Part shown: piece after piece, positions 1 through 6,649 of the stretch | Position numbering within the stretch: the stretch's first letter is position 1 | Layout: every line of letters starts with the position of its first letter | Source: Candidatus Methanogaster sp. UBA203 | Lineage (GTDB): Archaea > Halobacteriota > Methanosarcinia > Methanosarcinales > Methanogasteraceae | DNA length: 15,216 nucleotides | NCBI GenBank assembly: GCA_002503595.1 | Contig: DASC01000222.1 | Coordinates: forward strand, 1 to 15,216 | Direction: 5' to 3' | Position numbers and translations under genes: made by a program | The notes under the pieces: generated by a model | The model's database searches: none | What the model saw: only the letters and a program-made list of their open reading frames with translations | Told to the model about the DNA's origin: nothing

Positions 1-9
1 CCATAACTA

Positions 10-18
10 CTTTATATC
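10..18 (+). promoter_or_regulatory. Probable TATA box of the antiporter gene
   Basis: An AT-rich CTTTATATC stretch lies about 47 bases before the antiporter start. A transcription start about 26 bases downstream would give a leader of roughly 20 bases. This is inferred from spacing only, and the BRE element is not clear because the window begins here. Confidence 0.35.
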
Positions 19-60
19 GTTGCTGCCCAATACCAAAGACAACAGGGTAACGGGCGAATC

Positions 61-1890
61 ATGGATCCGATCCACATCTTCGCAGTCTTTGCGATAGTCC
101 TTGCGGTGGGCATCATCGCACAGGTGGTCAGCAGACTCACGCGGATGCCGAGCATCGTCTTCTTGCTTGCGGCAGGGATACTGCTCGGACCGGAATGCGC
201 GTGCTTGATCGATCCGTGGATATATGGTGATGGTCTGAACTTGATCATCACATTTGCCGTGGTGATCATCGTATTCGACGGCGGCATCAACGTCGATCTC
301 AGGCACATCCGCAGGGTCTCAGGAAGTGTCCTTGCGCTGATCAGCATCGGCGTACTGATCACCATGATCGGCAGCGCTGTTGCAGCTAATGAACTGGCAG
401 GGCTTGACTGGGAGTTTGCGCTCCTCTTCGGCGCGCTGGTGGCGGCGACAGGTCCGACCGTCATTGTGCCGTTGATGAAGGCGATACGGGTGAATAACCG
501 GGTGCGCAGCATTCTGGAGGTCGAGGGCATATTTAACGATGCAGTCAGTATAATTCTTGCTGCCATTATTTTTGAATGGATCATGACACCGTACCCGCAC
601 CCGGGATACGAGATTGCCATGTTCCACATGAGGATCGCGATCGGGGGGACAGTCGGGCTGGCTGGCGGGCTATTATGCGTATTTGCACTACCCAGGATCC
701 ATGCCATCACTAGTGAACTGCTGAACATCACCACAGTCTCATTTGTTCTGATCACATACACGGTTGCAGAACTGATCTTAAACGAGACCGGAATCTTTGC
801 GGTGGCGGTTTCCGCAATATGCGTGGGCGCGTCAGATATACCGAACAAAAAGGAGATACGGGAGTTCAAAAGCGATTTATCGATCATTCTGCTATCGATA
901 ATCTTTGTTCTTCTTGCTGCAATGATAAGATTTGACAGCATCCGGTCCATCGGGATAAACGGCGTATTCGTTGCTGCTGCCCTGATCTTTATCGTGAGGC
1001 CGGTTGCGGTCTTTGCATCGACAGCGCATTCGAAACTGCGGTGGAAGGAGCGGTTGTTCATATCCGCGATAGGACCTCGTGGAGTTGTGCCTGCATCGAT
1101 GGCGACATACTTCGCAATCGAACTTGCTGATACGGACGCGGGCAGTGCCATCATGGGTCTTGTATTTATATGCATCATCATCACAGTAACACTGACTGGC
1201 ATATCTGCAAGGCCTGTTGCAAGAGCACTTGGGGTAATACCAATGGAGATACTAATTGTCGGAGGCGGCGGTGTCGGGTGCACGCTCGCACACCGCCTGA
1301 TCCGGAGAGGCGAGAACGTGGTCGTGGTCGATAAGGATCCTGAAAACTGCCGGCGTGTGGAGGAACTCGGGGTGCCCGCGGTAGAGGGCGATGCAGGGGA
1401 CGTGGCAGTCCTTACGAAGGCAGGCATCGAAAACGCCAGATATCTTGTAGCGACCACCGATCAGGATGGCGTGAACCTGCTCGTCTGTCAGGTCGCAAAG
1501 AACAAGTTCGGGTTCGGGGAGAACAAACTCGTCGCGCGTGTCAATGACCCGAAGAACCTGGCCACATTCCGGGATCTCGGTATCAGGTCGATGAGCCCGA
1601 TCACGTCGGCAGCCTCGATTCTGGATAATCTGATCACGCACCCGAGTCTCTTCTCGATGTACGAACTCGGCGAACGGGGTGATATCATCGAGATACCGGT
1701 AGCCAACCCGGAGATGATCGGAACGCCGGTACGAGATCTCCAGCTTCCTGCTGACGTGCTGATCGTGCTGGTTCGGAGGGGCGATGCAACGCTGATCCCG
1801 CACGGTGATCTGATCATCGAAAGCGGCGATCGGGTCACGTTCATGGGCGCGAGGGATGCTGTTAGAAAGGCGGTCGATATGTTCTGGTAG
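61..1890 (+). CDS. CPA-family Na+(K+)/H+ antiporter with C-terminal TrkA-N/TrkA-C domains
   Basis: This is a 609-residue integral membrane protein expected to exchange Na+ or K+ for protons. Residues 1 to about 390 are a chain of hydrophobic helices with conserved antiporter signatures: the FNDAVS motif with the adjacent Asn159-Asp160 pair in a membrane helix, and GPRGVVPASMA near residue 340. At residue 395 a cytosolic Rossmann domain starts (MEILIVGGGGVG, glycine motif at 401-406; then VVVDKDPE and EGDAGD), which is typical TrkA-N/RCK and would bind a nucleotide. A TrkA-C-like beta domain fills about 540-609 (GDIIEIPV... RRGDATLIPHGDLIIESGDRV). Transport is therefore probably gated by a nucleotide or ligand. 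The ATG at 61 fits the first helix. The gene stands alone and converges on trm56. Family assignment is firm; the transported ion is not readable from sequence. Confidence 0.9.
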   Translation: MDPIHIFAVFAIVLAVGIIAQVVSRLTRMPSIVFLLAAGILLGPECACLIDPWIYGDGLNLIITFAVVIIVFDGGINVDLRHIRRVSGSVLALISIGVLITMIGSAVAANELAGLDWEFALLFGALVAATGPTVIVPLMKAIRVNNRVRSILEVEGIFNDAVSIILAAIIFEWIMTPYPHPGYEIAMFHMRIAIGGTVGLAGGLLCVFALPRIHAITSELLNITTVSFVLITYTVAELILNETGIFAVAVSAICVGASDIPNKKEIREFKSDLSIILLSIIFVLLAAMIRFDSIRSIGINGVFVAAALIFIVRPVAVFASTAHSKLRWKERLFISAIGPRGVVPASMATYFAIELADTDAGSAIMGLVFICIIITVTLTGISARPVARALGVIPMEILIVGGGGVGCTLAHRLIRRGENVVVVDKDPENCRRVEELGVPAVEGDAGDVAVLTKAGIENARYLVATTDQDGVNLLVCQVAKNKFGFGENKLVARVNDPKNLATFRDLGIRSMSPITSAASILDNLITHPSLFSMYELGERGDIIEIPVANPEMIGTPVRDLQLPADVLIVLVRRGDATLIPHGDLIIESGDRVTFMGARDAVRKAVDMFW

Positions 1891-1935
1891 GTGTGTGGTA
1901 TATGTGTAGTAGAGACGTAACGCGCCCGGGCCACG

Positions 1936-2457
1936 TCAGGTCATCTCAATGACCATCTTCCCCTTCCTCATCGGGACGATCTCGCGTCGCTCACCATCAA
2001 ATGTCCTTGCAAGCTCGCGTCCGTCCTGCAGGTGGTCGAGAAGCAGTGCCAGCGCAGCCACCTCTGAATGGGGCTGGCTTCCTGCTGCAACATTCAGATC
2101 AGCGAGATCGTAGATGGCGGGAGGTACTTTTTCAGCGCCGACGATGATCATGAGATCGCGATTTTGCATCTCAGAGGTCACATCAGGCAGATTCAAGCCG
2201 TACATCGTGAGGTGCACAACCATGCCGCCCTGCTCCTTCCACTGCTTGATCGCCTCCCTCCAGTTGACACCGATCTCGACAAAGAAGTCCCCGCCCCATG
2301 CCCGCGTCACGTTATCGATGCTCTCCTTGATTTTCGGGTCATCTGCCGCAAGGAGCATCCCGGAAGCGCCAAGCGCACGCGCTGTCAAGCCCACATGCGT
2401 GGTTATGCGCTTGTCCCGCACCGGGCGGTGTCCGATCCGCAGTACGACGAGTTTCAT
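1936..2457 (-). CDS. trm56: tRNA (cytidine(56)-2'-O)-methyltransferase, aTrm56
   Basis: This 173-residue protein matches archaeal aTrm56, the SPOUT enzyme that 2'-O-methylates C56 in the T loop of tRNA using S-adenosylmethionine. Recognisable features are the N-terminal VLRIGHRPVRDKRITTHV block, the central VVHLTMYG segment, and the SPOUT knot region IIVGAEKVPPAIYDLADLNVAAGSQPHSEVAALA (given here in pieces: IIVGAEKVPPAIYDLAD at about 104-120, then NVAAGSQPHSEVAALALLLD). The start at 2457 gives the conserved MKLVVLRIGHRP terminus. No strong Shine-Dalgarno is seen beyond AAAGAGA. The gene lies downstream of a 54-aa gene on the same strand. A repeat-bearing segment now lies between them, but the flanking sequence suggests they were once coupled by an ATGA overlap. 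Confidence 0.92.
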   Translation of the reverse strand: MKLVVLRIGHRPVRDKRITTHVGLTARALGASGMLLAADDPKIKESIDNVTRAWGGDFFVEIGVNWREAIKQWKEQGGMVVHLTMYGLNLPDVTSEMQNRDLMIIVGAEKVPPAIYDLADLNVAAGSQPHSEVAALALLLDHLQDGRELARTFDGERREIVPMRKGKMVIEMT

Positions 2458-2460
2458 GCG

Positions 2461-2671
2461 AGAATCTCTTTAATTCTGTTGTGGTCGAATCGATCCAACA
2501 CAAGCAGTAAAAGCCACCGGATTTAACCACAGAGGACACAGAGAGCACAGAGTTTTTAAACCGATCCTCTGTGTCCCTCTGTGCTCTCTGTGGTTGTATT
2601 CCTTACCGATGTCGTTTATGTTAATTGCGGTGTTGTGCATCCAACTGACCATTAAAGAATCTCTTTAATTC
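2461..2671. mobile_element. Repeat-bearing insertion bounded by 16-bp direct repeats
   Basis: The 16-mer AGAATCTCTTTAATTC occurs at 2461-2476 and again, perfectly, at 2656-2671. The 179 bases between them carry the CACAGAG-type hairpin (2525-2595) and no credible gene. Joining the outer flanks at one copy of the 16-mer makes the upstream 54-aa frame run into trm56 through a 4-base ATGA overlap, a normal archaeal operon junction. The simplest reading is an insertion that duplicated 16 bp of target. No transposase and no convincing terminal inverted repeats are visible, so the mechanism (non-autonomous element, or duplication by slippage or recombination) is open. Confidence 0.6.
2525..2595. 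repeat. CACAGAG-type imperfect inverted repeat (R1)
   Basis: The left arm reads AACCACAGAG-GACACAGAG-AGCACAGAG and the right arm is a near complement ending CTCTCTGTGGTT, separated by a short TTTTTAAACCGAT loop. Each arm is built from 9- to 10-base units with consensus NNCACAGAG. Transcribed from either strand it would fold into a long hairpin, so it could act as a terminator or processing site for the small upstream gene. The same family recurs at 15041-15125. Confidence 0.85.
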
Positions 2672-2816
2672 GCGCCTCACACATTTTTATCTGTCGATCA
2701 GATTCCTCTTTTGTGATTGCGCTGACGATTATGCCATGCGCATCCACCACCCCACCATAAATTAGATCGTGCGCATTGCAGTCGTATGGTTTGCCGATAA
2801 CGTCTTTCGAATCCAT
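2652..2816 (-). CDS. Small conserved-looking hypothetical protein, 54 aa
   Basis: This frame encodes 54 residues, beginning MDSKDVIGKPYDC and ending ARIKEIL. I do not recognise the family. It is supported as a gene by a good Shine-Dalgarno (AAGAGGTC at 2832-2825, about 8 bases before the ATG), by a TATA-like TTTTTATCG about 26 bases further upstream, and by balanced composition with a beta-like GGVVDAHGIIVSAI core followed by a charged helix (KEESDRQIKMCEARIKEIL). It has two cysteines and no transmembrane segment or signal peptide. It reads toward trm56. The present TAA stop lies at the edge of the insertion. Without the insertion it would read one residue longer (...KEILA) and stop at a TGA overlapping the trm56 ATG, so it was probably the first gene of a two-gene operon. 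Confidence 0.6.
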   Translation of the reverse strand: MDSKDVIGKPYDCNAHDLIYGGVVDAHGIIVSAITKEESDRQIKMCEARIKEIL

Positions 2817-2853
2817 CGCTATTGACCTCTTATACTATGTAGCGTATGTTATG

Positions 2854-2863
2854 CGATAAAAAC
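2854..2863 (-). promoter_or_regulatory. Probable TATA box of the 54-aa gene / trm56 unit
   Basis: On the minus strand GTTTTTATCG lies about 26 bases before the AAGAGGTC ribosome binding site of the small gene, which would give a very short leader. It is inferred from spacing and AT content only. Confidence 0.35.
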
Positions 2864-2908
2864 TTATCCACGCTCTGCCTTCATCGCCGCTTCAGGACGT
2901 TTGGGTTA

Positions 2909-2993
2909 CGCCGGGGTTGGGATTCGAACCCAAGTGTTCCAAGGGAACAACAGGTCTCGAGCCTGCCGCGTTAGTCCGCTCTGCCACCCCGGC
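2909..2993 (-). tRNA. tRNA-Ser (anticodon CGA)
   Basis: The complement folds as an 85-base class II tRNA. The acceptor stem is GCCGGGG/CCCCGGC with discriminator G. The anticodon stem GCAGG/CCTGT encloses the loop CTCGAGA with anticodon CGA and a normal U33. The long variable arm TGTTCC-CTT-GGAACA is typical of tRNA-Ser, and the T arm is TTGGG-TTCGAAT-CCCAA. CCA is not encoded. It reads UCG codons. The minus-strand AT-rich stretch TTAAATATAG near 3046-3037 is a plausible TATA box about 45-50 bases upstream. Confidence 0.95.
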
Positions 2994-3119
2994 AACATGC
3001 AACGTCTTGGTGCAGGGTGTTACATTACGCTGACGACTATATTTAATGTATATGGTTCAGGTGGGTGAGATGTGGGCATTCGTATACAAAAATCTCGAAA
3101 ACAGGGGATTCGTTTTTCG

Positions 3120-3236
3120 GGCACTGTCTGAAAATCAAGTGATTTATCACCGCGGTCTGCGAAGCAGCGCCGAAGGCCGAACGCAGAGGGCACAGAGTTT
3201 CAAGACTGCGTAAGTCCTCTGCGTGGCTCTGCGGTA
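3120..3236 (+). repeat. Intergenic repeat element, copy A (right-hand partner inverted at 4997-5125)
   Basis: Two blocks are shared with the inverse complement of 4997-5125. The first is a 36-base block at 3120-3155 (GGCACTGTCTG... to CACCGCGG) with one mismatch. The second, at about 3179-3236, contains CGCAGAGGGCACAGAGTTTC, GCGTAAGTCCTCTGCGTGGC and TCTGCGGTA. The second block folds on itself as an NNCGCAGAG-type hairpin. The stretch 2994-3292 otherwise holds only the tRNA-Ser promoter; I see no gene in it. The element ends about 55 bases beyond the pyruvate kinase stop. Confidence 0.8.
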
Positions 3237-3292
3237 GAATCTAATGGCATGGCGATTTCACTGGGAAAATCGACATTGCCTGTTTTTCATTC

Positions 3293-4711
3293 TCACTCCA
3301 CCACAAGCACCGTGATCAGGTTGGTGGTTCCGGCAACGAAGATCGGCACTCCGGTCGTGAGCACCACCCGGTCCCCTGCCTTCACGAAGCCGGCGTCCAT
3401 CGCGGATCGCACCGATGCATCCATCGCCTCGTCGGTCGTTCCCACCACTGGGATTCGGAGCGGAGTAACACCCCACACAAGCGCAAGTCTGCGGAACGTC
3501 GATTCGTCCGGTGTTATCGCGATGATCGGAGTTTCCGGGCGGTACATCGAGACGACCGTTGCCGTGCTTCCCGAGTACGTGGTGGTGATGATCGCTGCGG
3601 CATTCAGATCGCGTGCAAGCTGGCAGACGGCGTGCCCGATACTGCGTCCGATCGAGAGCCCGGTCGCACCGGTGTCTGCTTCCGTGCGCACCCGCCAGCC
3701 CGCAGACTCGGTCGTTCTTGCGATCCGGTCCATCATAACAAGGCTCTCGATCGGATAGTCCCCGATCGTGGTCTCCCCTGAGAGCATGATCGCATCAGTC
3801 CCGTCCAGTATGGCGTTTGCGACGTCTGTCGCCTCGGCGCGGGTCGGGATCGCATCATGGATCATCGATTCGAGCATCTGGGTGGCTGTGATGACAGGCT
3901 TGCCTGATGCATTCGCCTCCGCGATGAGCCTCTTCTGCGTAATTGGCACCTCTTCGATCGGAATCTCGACCCCAAGATCCCCTCTCGCCACCATGATCCC
4001 ATCAGCCACCTTCAGTATCTCTGAAAAATTGTCAAGCCCCTTTTTCGTCTCGATTTTGGCAATGACTGGAATATCTGCCCCCTGCTCATGGATCATCTGC
4101 TTGACGCCGGAGATATCGGACGCCCTTCTCACGAATGAAACCGCGATGTAATCGACATCGTGCTCTATTCCGAATGAGAGATCCTTTTTGTCCTTTTCAG
4201 TGACGCTCGGTACTGAAAAATGTGCATCCGGGACGCTTACCCCCCTCTTATCGGTGAGAACGCCTCCGACAACGACCTTCGTCTCGACACACTCTCCATC
4301 GGTTTCCACGACCATCATTCTGATTCTGCCGTCATCGATCAGGATCGTCTGACCCTCTGATACCTCTTTAGCAAAGAGCGGATATCTCACACCGATATGA
4401 CGCTCATCCCCGATTATATCGCTGGAGTGGATGGTCAGATCATCTCCAGCGCGTAGAATGACGCTTCCGCCCCGCACCCGGGAGGTCCTGATCTTCGGAC
4501 CCTGGATATCTCCCATGATGGCGACAGCACGGTTCTGCTCCTGCGAAAGTGCCCGTACCATGCGTATCTGTCTCGCGTGCCATTCATGCGTGCCATGCGA
4601 CATGTTGAGCCGGCAGACGTCCATGCCGTGTCCGATCAGCTGGCGCAGGAACTCCTCGGATTCAGTGGCTGGTCCGGTGGTACAGACGATCTTTGTTCTT
4701 CTCAGGGTCAT
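3293..4711 (-). CDS. pyk: Pyruvate kinase
   Basis: The gene encodes 472 residues, the normal length for a bacterial/archaeal pyruvate kinase. The enzyme converts phosphoenolpyruvate and ADP to pyruvate and ATP at the end of glycolysis. Visible landmarks are RTKIVCTTGPA at the N terminus, CRLNMSHG (Arg34, Asn36) of the active site, a B domain from about 70 to 165 (GDIQGPKIRT to KRGVSVPD), the catalytic Lys219 and metal ligand Glu221 in IAKIETKKGLDN, MVARGDLGVEIP with Asp245, and TATQMLESM at 275-283. The allosteric-type C domain runs from about 340 to the end. The ATG at 4711 gives the standard MTLRRTKIVCT start; no strong Shine-Dalgarno is seen. A TATA-like CTTATATG at 4824-4817 could drive it. 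It is monocistronic and bracketed by inverted repeat-element copies. Confidence 0.96.
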   Translation of the reverse strand: MTLRRTKIVCTTGPATESEEFLRQLIGHGMDVCRLNMSHGTHEWHARQIRMVRALSQEQNRAVAIMGDIQGPKIRTSRVRGGSVILRAGDDLTIHSSDIIGDERHIGVRYPLFAKEVSEGQTILIDDGRIRMMVVETDGECVETKVVVGGVLTDKRGVSVPDAHFSVPSVTEKDKKDLSFGIEHDVDYIAVSFVRRASDISGVKQMIHEQGADIPVIAKIETKKGLDNFSEILKVADGIMVARGDLGVEIPIEEVPITQKRLIAEANASGKPVITATQMLESMIHDAIPTRAEATDVANAILDGTDAIMLSGETTIGDYPIESLVMMDRIARTTESAGWRVRTEADTGATGLSIGRSIGHAVCQLARDLNAAAIITTTYSGSTATVVSMYRPETPIIAITPDESTFRRLALVWGVTPLRIPVVGTTDEAMDASVRSAMDAGFVKAGDRVVLTTGVPIFVAGTTNLITVLVVE

Positions 4712-4816
4712 GGTTCTGTGCAGTGTAATAGTCCGGGTTCATGGTCCGGGTTGCAGTCGATCAGGAATTACATATCATCCACCAACCCAAGTCCGGTTTA
4801 CTCTTTTGGGGGGCGG

Positions 4817-4824
4817 CATATAAG
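4817..4824 (-). promoter_or_regulatory. Possible TATA box for pyk
   Basis: CTTATATG on the minus strand lies about 110 bases before the pyk ATG and would give a leader of around 85 bases. There is no better candidate nearer the start. Spacing-based inference only. Confidence 0.3.
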
Positions 4825-4897
4825 GGTTTTGAGACCGCGGGTTTTGCATAATCCGGGCGATGTCTAAAAATCCGGGTGTTTTCCGACGATTTACTCG

Positions 4898-4933
4898 ATT
4901 CGTGGCATTCGTTAAATTCGTGCAATTCGTGAC
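4898..4933 (+). repeat. Tandem 4 x 9-bp ATTCGTNNN repeat
   Basis: The units ATTCGTGGC, ATTCGTTAA, ATTCGTGCA and ATTCGTGAC follow each other at exactly 9-base spacing. They lie in the non-coding stretch between pyk and the S13 gene. Frames crossing them give repetitive low-complexity peptides, so they are not coding. The 483-base gap 4712-5194 holds, in order, the pyk promoter, this tandem, repeat-element copy B and the S13 promoter. Confidence 0.85.
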
Positions 4934-4982
4934 TGTGAGCAAGCGAAGCGAAGCCGTTGGCATAAAACCATACATGCTCGAG

Positions 4983-5140
4983 CAAGTTGCGGCAATTTAC
5001 CGCAGAGTGCGCAGAGCCACGCAGAGGACTTACGCGGTCTCGAAACTCTGCGCCCTCTCTCGTTCTGCCAACAGCAAAGCTCCCGCATTCCGCGGTGATA
5101 AATCACTTGATTTCCAGACAGTGCCACCCCGGGCAACTTG
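4983..5140 (-). repeat. Intergenic repeat element, copy B, inverted relative to copy A, with 8-bp terminal inverted repeats
   Basis: The inverse complement of 4997-5125 matches copy A at 3120-3236, including the 36-base block 5090-5125. A complete NNCGCAGAG arm (ACCGCAGAG-TGCGCAGAG-CCACGCAGAGG from 4999) starts its other end. The segment is enclosed by CAAGTTGC at 4983-4990 and its perfect complement GCAACTTG at 5133-5140, which could be element ends. Copies A and B differ by small indels, so the duplication is not recent. Confidence 0.75.
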
Positions 5141-5154
5141 ACACCCCGCGGCAC

Positions 5155-5188
5155 CAAATACTTTATTTACATATAGCCGCCCAAAGGA
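5155..5188 (+). promoter_or_regulatory. Promoter and Shine-Dalgarno of the S13-S4-S11 operon
   Basis: A TATA-like CTTTATTTA at 5161-5169 follows the end of repeat copy B. AAAGGA at 5183-5188 is a Shine-Dalgarno spaced 6 bases before the S13 ATG. The transcription start would fall close to the Shine-Dalgarno, giving a very short leader. Confidence 0.45.
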
Positions 5189-5194
5189 ACCATA

Positions 5195-5674
5195 ATGACA
5201 GACATCGAAGAAACGCCAGAAGAAACGGCAGAGATAAAACATCTTGTGCGTATCGCAAACACCGATCTGGATGGACACCAGTCGGTTCAGTACGCGCTCA
5301 CAGGATTAAAGGGCGTTGGTATGCGGACATCAAGGATTCTCGCAGACGGTGCCGGGATAGATCCGACATCGGTCATAGGGTCACTGGATGATGCTGAAAT
5401 CGAAAAACTCAAGCAGGTAATCGCGAATTTTGAAGACGTGGTTCCGACATGGATGCTGAATCGAAGGCGGGACTTCCTGACCGGCGAAGATAAACATATC
5501 ATAGGTGTGGATCTTGTGTTATCTGTGAACGAGGATATCAACATCATGAAGAAGACCCGCAGCTACCGCGGAATCCGGCATGAGCGGGGCTTAAGGGTTC
5601 GCGGACAGCGGACACGATCAACAGGGAGAAGCGGTGCCACGGTTGGCGTTAGCAGAAAACGCATAGTGAAGTAG
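5195..5674 (+). CDS. rps13: 30S ribosomal protein S13
   Basis: This 159-residue protein is archaeal S13 (uS13), of the small-subunit head, which contacts P-site tRNA and the subunit bridge to the large subunit. It shows the LVRIANTDLDGHQSVQYAL start of the archaeal form, the GLKGVGMRTSRIL helix-turn region at about 38-50, RDFLTGEDKHIIG, and the basic C-terminal tail SYRGIRHERGLRVRGQRTR. The first 15 or so residues are an acidic extension (MTDIEETPEETAE). It is first in the run S13-S4-S11; the stop is 8 bases before the S4 ATG. Confidence 0.96.
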   Translation: MTDIEETPEETAEIKHLVRIANTDLDGHQSVQYALTGLKGVGMRTSRILADGAGIDPTSVIGSLDDAEIEKLKQVIANFEDVVPTWMLNRRRDFLTGEDKHIIGVDLVLSVNEDINIMKKTRSYRGIRHERGLRVRGQRTRSTGRSGATVGVSRKRIVK

Positions 5675-5682
5675 GTGAATTC

Positions 5683-6252
5683 ATGGGACATCCACGCAAA
5701 TATCATAAAACATACAGCACGCCAAGACATCCGTGGCAGGCAGAGAAACTCGCATTCGAGAGTGAACTGGTCAAGACTTACGGGCTTCGGAACAAGCGGG
5801 AGGTCTGGACTGCTGAGAACATCCTTCGCAAGTACAGGCGCGCTGCACGCAGATTGCTCGCCGAATCCGCAGCAAAGGGAGAACTTGCCGGACATACGAA
5901 AGATGAGGCAGACCAGATCATTGCACGGTTGCAGCGTTACGGAGTCCTGAAGAGCGATGCAAATCTGGACGCTATCCTGAGTCTCGAGATCGGGAATATC
6001 CTCGAACGGCGTCTCCAGACACAGGTGTACCGGCAGGGACTTGTGCGCAGTATGCGCCAGGCGCGGCAGTTCATCACGCACGGACACGTTTCGATATCCG
6101 GGCGCAGAACGACGGTACCGAGTTACATCGTATCAAAGGAAGAAGAGATGCTGATCGACTATTACAAGAACTCTCCGCTTGCACATGAAATGCATCCCGA
6201 GCGTCCGACCAGAGTTCAGGAAGGAGATAGCATACTGGACAAGGAGGCATGA
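5683..6252 (+). CDS. rps4: 30S ribosomal protein S4
   Basis: This 189-residue protein is archaeal S4 (uS4), a primary 16S rRNA binder that nucleates the small-subunit body. Typical segments are MGHPRKYHKTYSTPRHPWQAE at the start (first 20 residues characteristic of archaeal/eukaryotic S4/S9) and LQTQVYRQGLVRSMRQARQF-ITHGHVSISGRR, the S4 RNA-binding domain, at about 108-140. GGTGA five to seven bases before the ATG serves as Shine-Dalgarno. Its stop is five bases from the S11 ATG. Confidence 0.96.
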   Translation: MGHPRKYHKTYSTPRHPWQAEKLAFESELVKTYGLRNKREVWTAENILRKYRRAARRLLAESAAKGELAGHTKDEADQIIARLQRYGVLKSDANLDAILSLEIGNILERRLQTQVYRQGLVRSMRQARQFITHGHVSISGRRTTVPSYIVSKEEEMLIDYYKNSPLAHEMHPERPTRVQEGDSILDKEA

Positions 6253-6256
6253 TAGA

Positions 6257-6646
6257 ATGGCAGAACAGAAATGGGCTGTTGCGAACATACATTCATCGTT
6301 TAACAATACACTGATCACGGTCACCGACATGACCGGGGCTGAGACGATTGCAAAGTCATCAGGCGGCATGGTCACCAAGGTGGCGCGGGACGAGGGATCC
6401 CCGTACATCGCAATGCAGATCGTCGGTCAGATAGTGGATCAATTGAAGGATAAAGGATTTACAGGCGTGCACATCAAGATCAGGGCGCCGGGCGGCAACA
6501 AGCAGCGAAGTCCGGGACCGGGCGCGCAGGCGGCTGTACGTGCTTTTGCGAGAGCCGGGATGCGCATCGGAAAGATTGAGGATGTGACACCGCTGGCGCA
6601 CGATGGCACCATGGCAAAGGGCGGACGCCGTGGCAGACGGATCTAA
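6257..6646 (+). CDS. rps11: 30S ribosomal protein S11
   Basis: The protein is 129 residues starting MAEQKWAVANIHSSFNNTL, a standard archaeal S11 (uS11) of the small-subunit platform. Conserved segments are TDMTGAETIAKSSGGM, GVHIKIRAPGGNKQRSPGPG and IEDVTPLAHDGTMAKGGRRGRR at the C terminus. An upstream in-frame start exists at 6179, but AAGGAGG at 6241-6247 and the family N terminus choose the ATG at 6257. In many archaea rpoD follows S11. Here the next gene is on the other strand and begins its stop only 3 bases away. Confidence 0.96.
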   Translation: MAEQKWAVANIHSSFNNTLITVTDMTGAETIAKSSGGMVTKVARDEGSPYIAMQIVGQIVDQLKDKGFTGVHIKIRAPGGNKQRSPGPGAQAAVRAFARAGMRIGKIEDVTPLAHDGTMAKGGRRGRRI

Positions 6647-6649
6647 GAT

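Noticed and set aside
12..1457. 481-residue open frame antisense to the antiporter gene
   Set aside because: It is exceptionally long, but it is a shadow: the composition is Ser/Thr/Ile-rich low complexity with no recognisable domain, while the plus strand encodes a complete antiporter.
2339..2652. Small open frames across hairpin R1 on both strands
   Set aside because: Their peptides (NHREHRGTQR, LCSLCPLW) are translations of the CACAGAG repeat, a well-known source of false gene calls.
3249..4151. Plus-strand open frames of 169 and 127 residues inside pyk
   Set aside because: They are antisense to a full-length, motif-complete pyruvate kinase and look like no protein.
4898..4933. CRISPR array
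   Set aside because: Units are 9 bases with no spacers; there are no cas genes in the window.
4761..5157. Several open frames of 66-93 residues between pyk and S13
   Set aside because: They run through the ATTCGT tandem and repeat copy B and encode repetitive FVKFVQFV-like or repeat-derived peptides.
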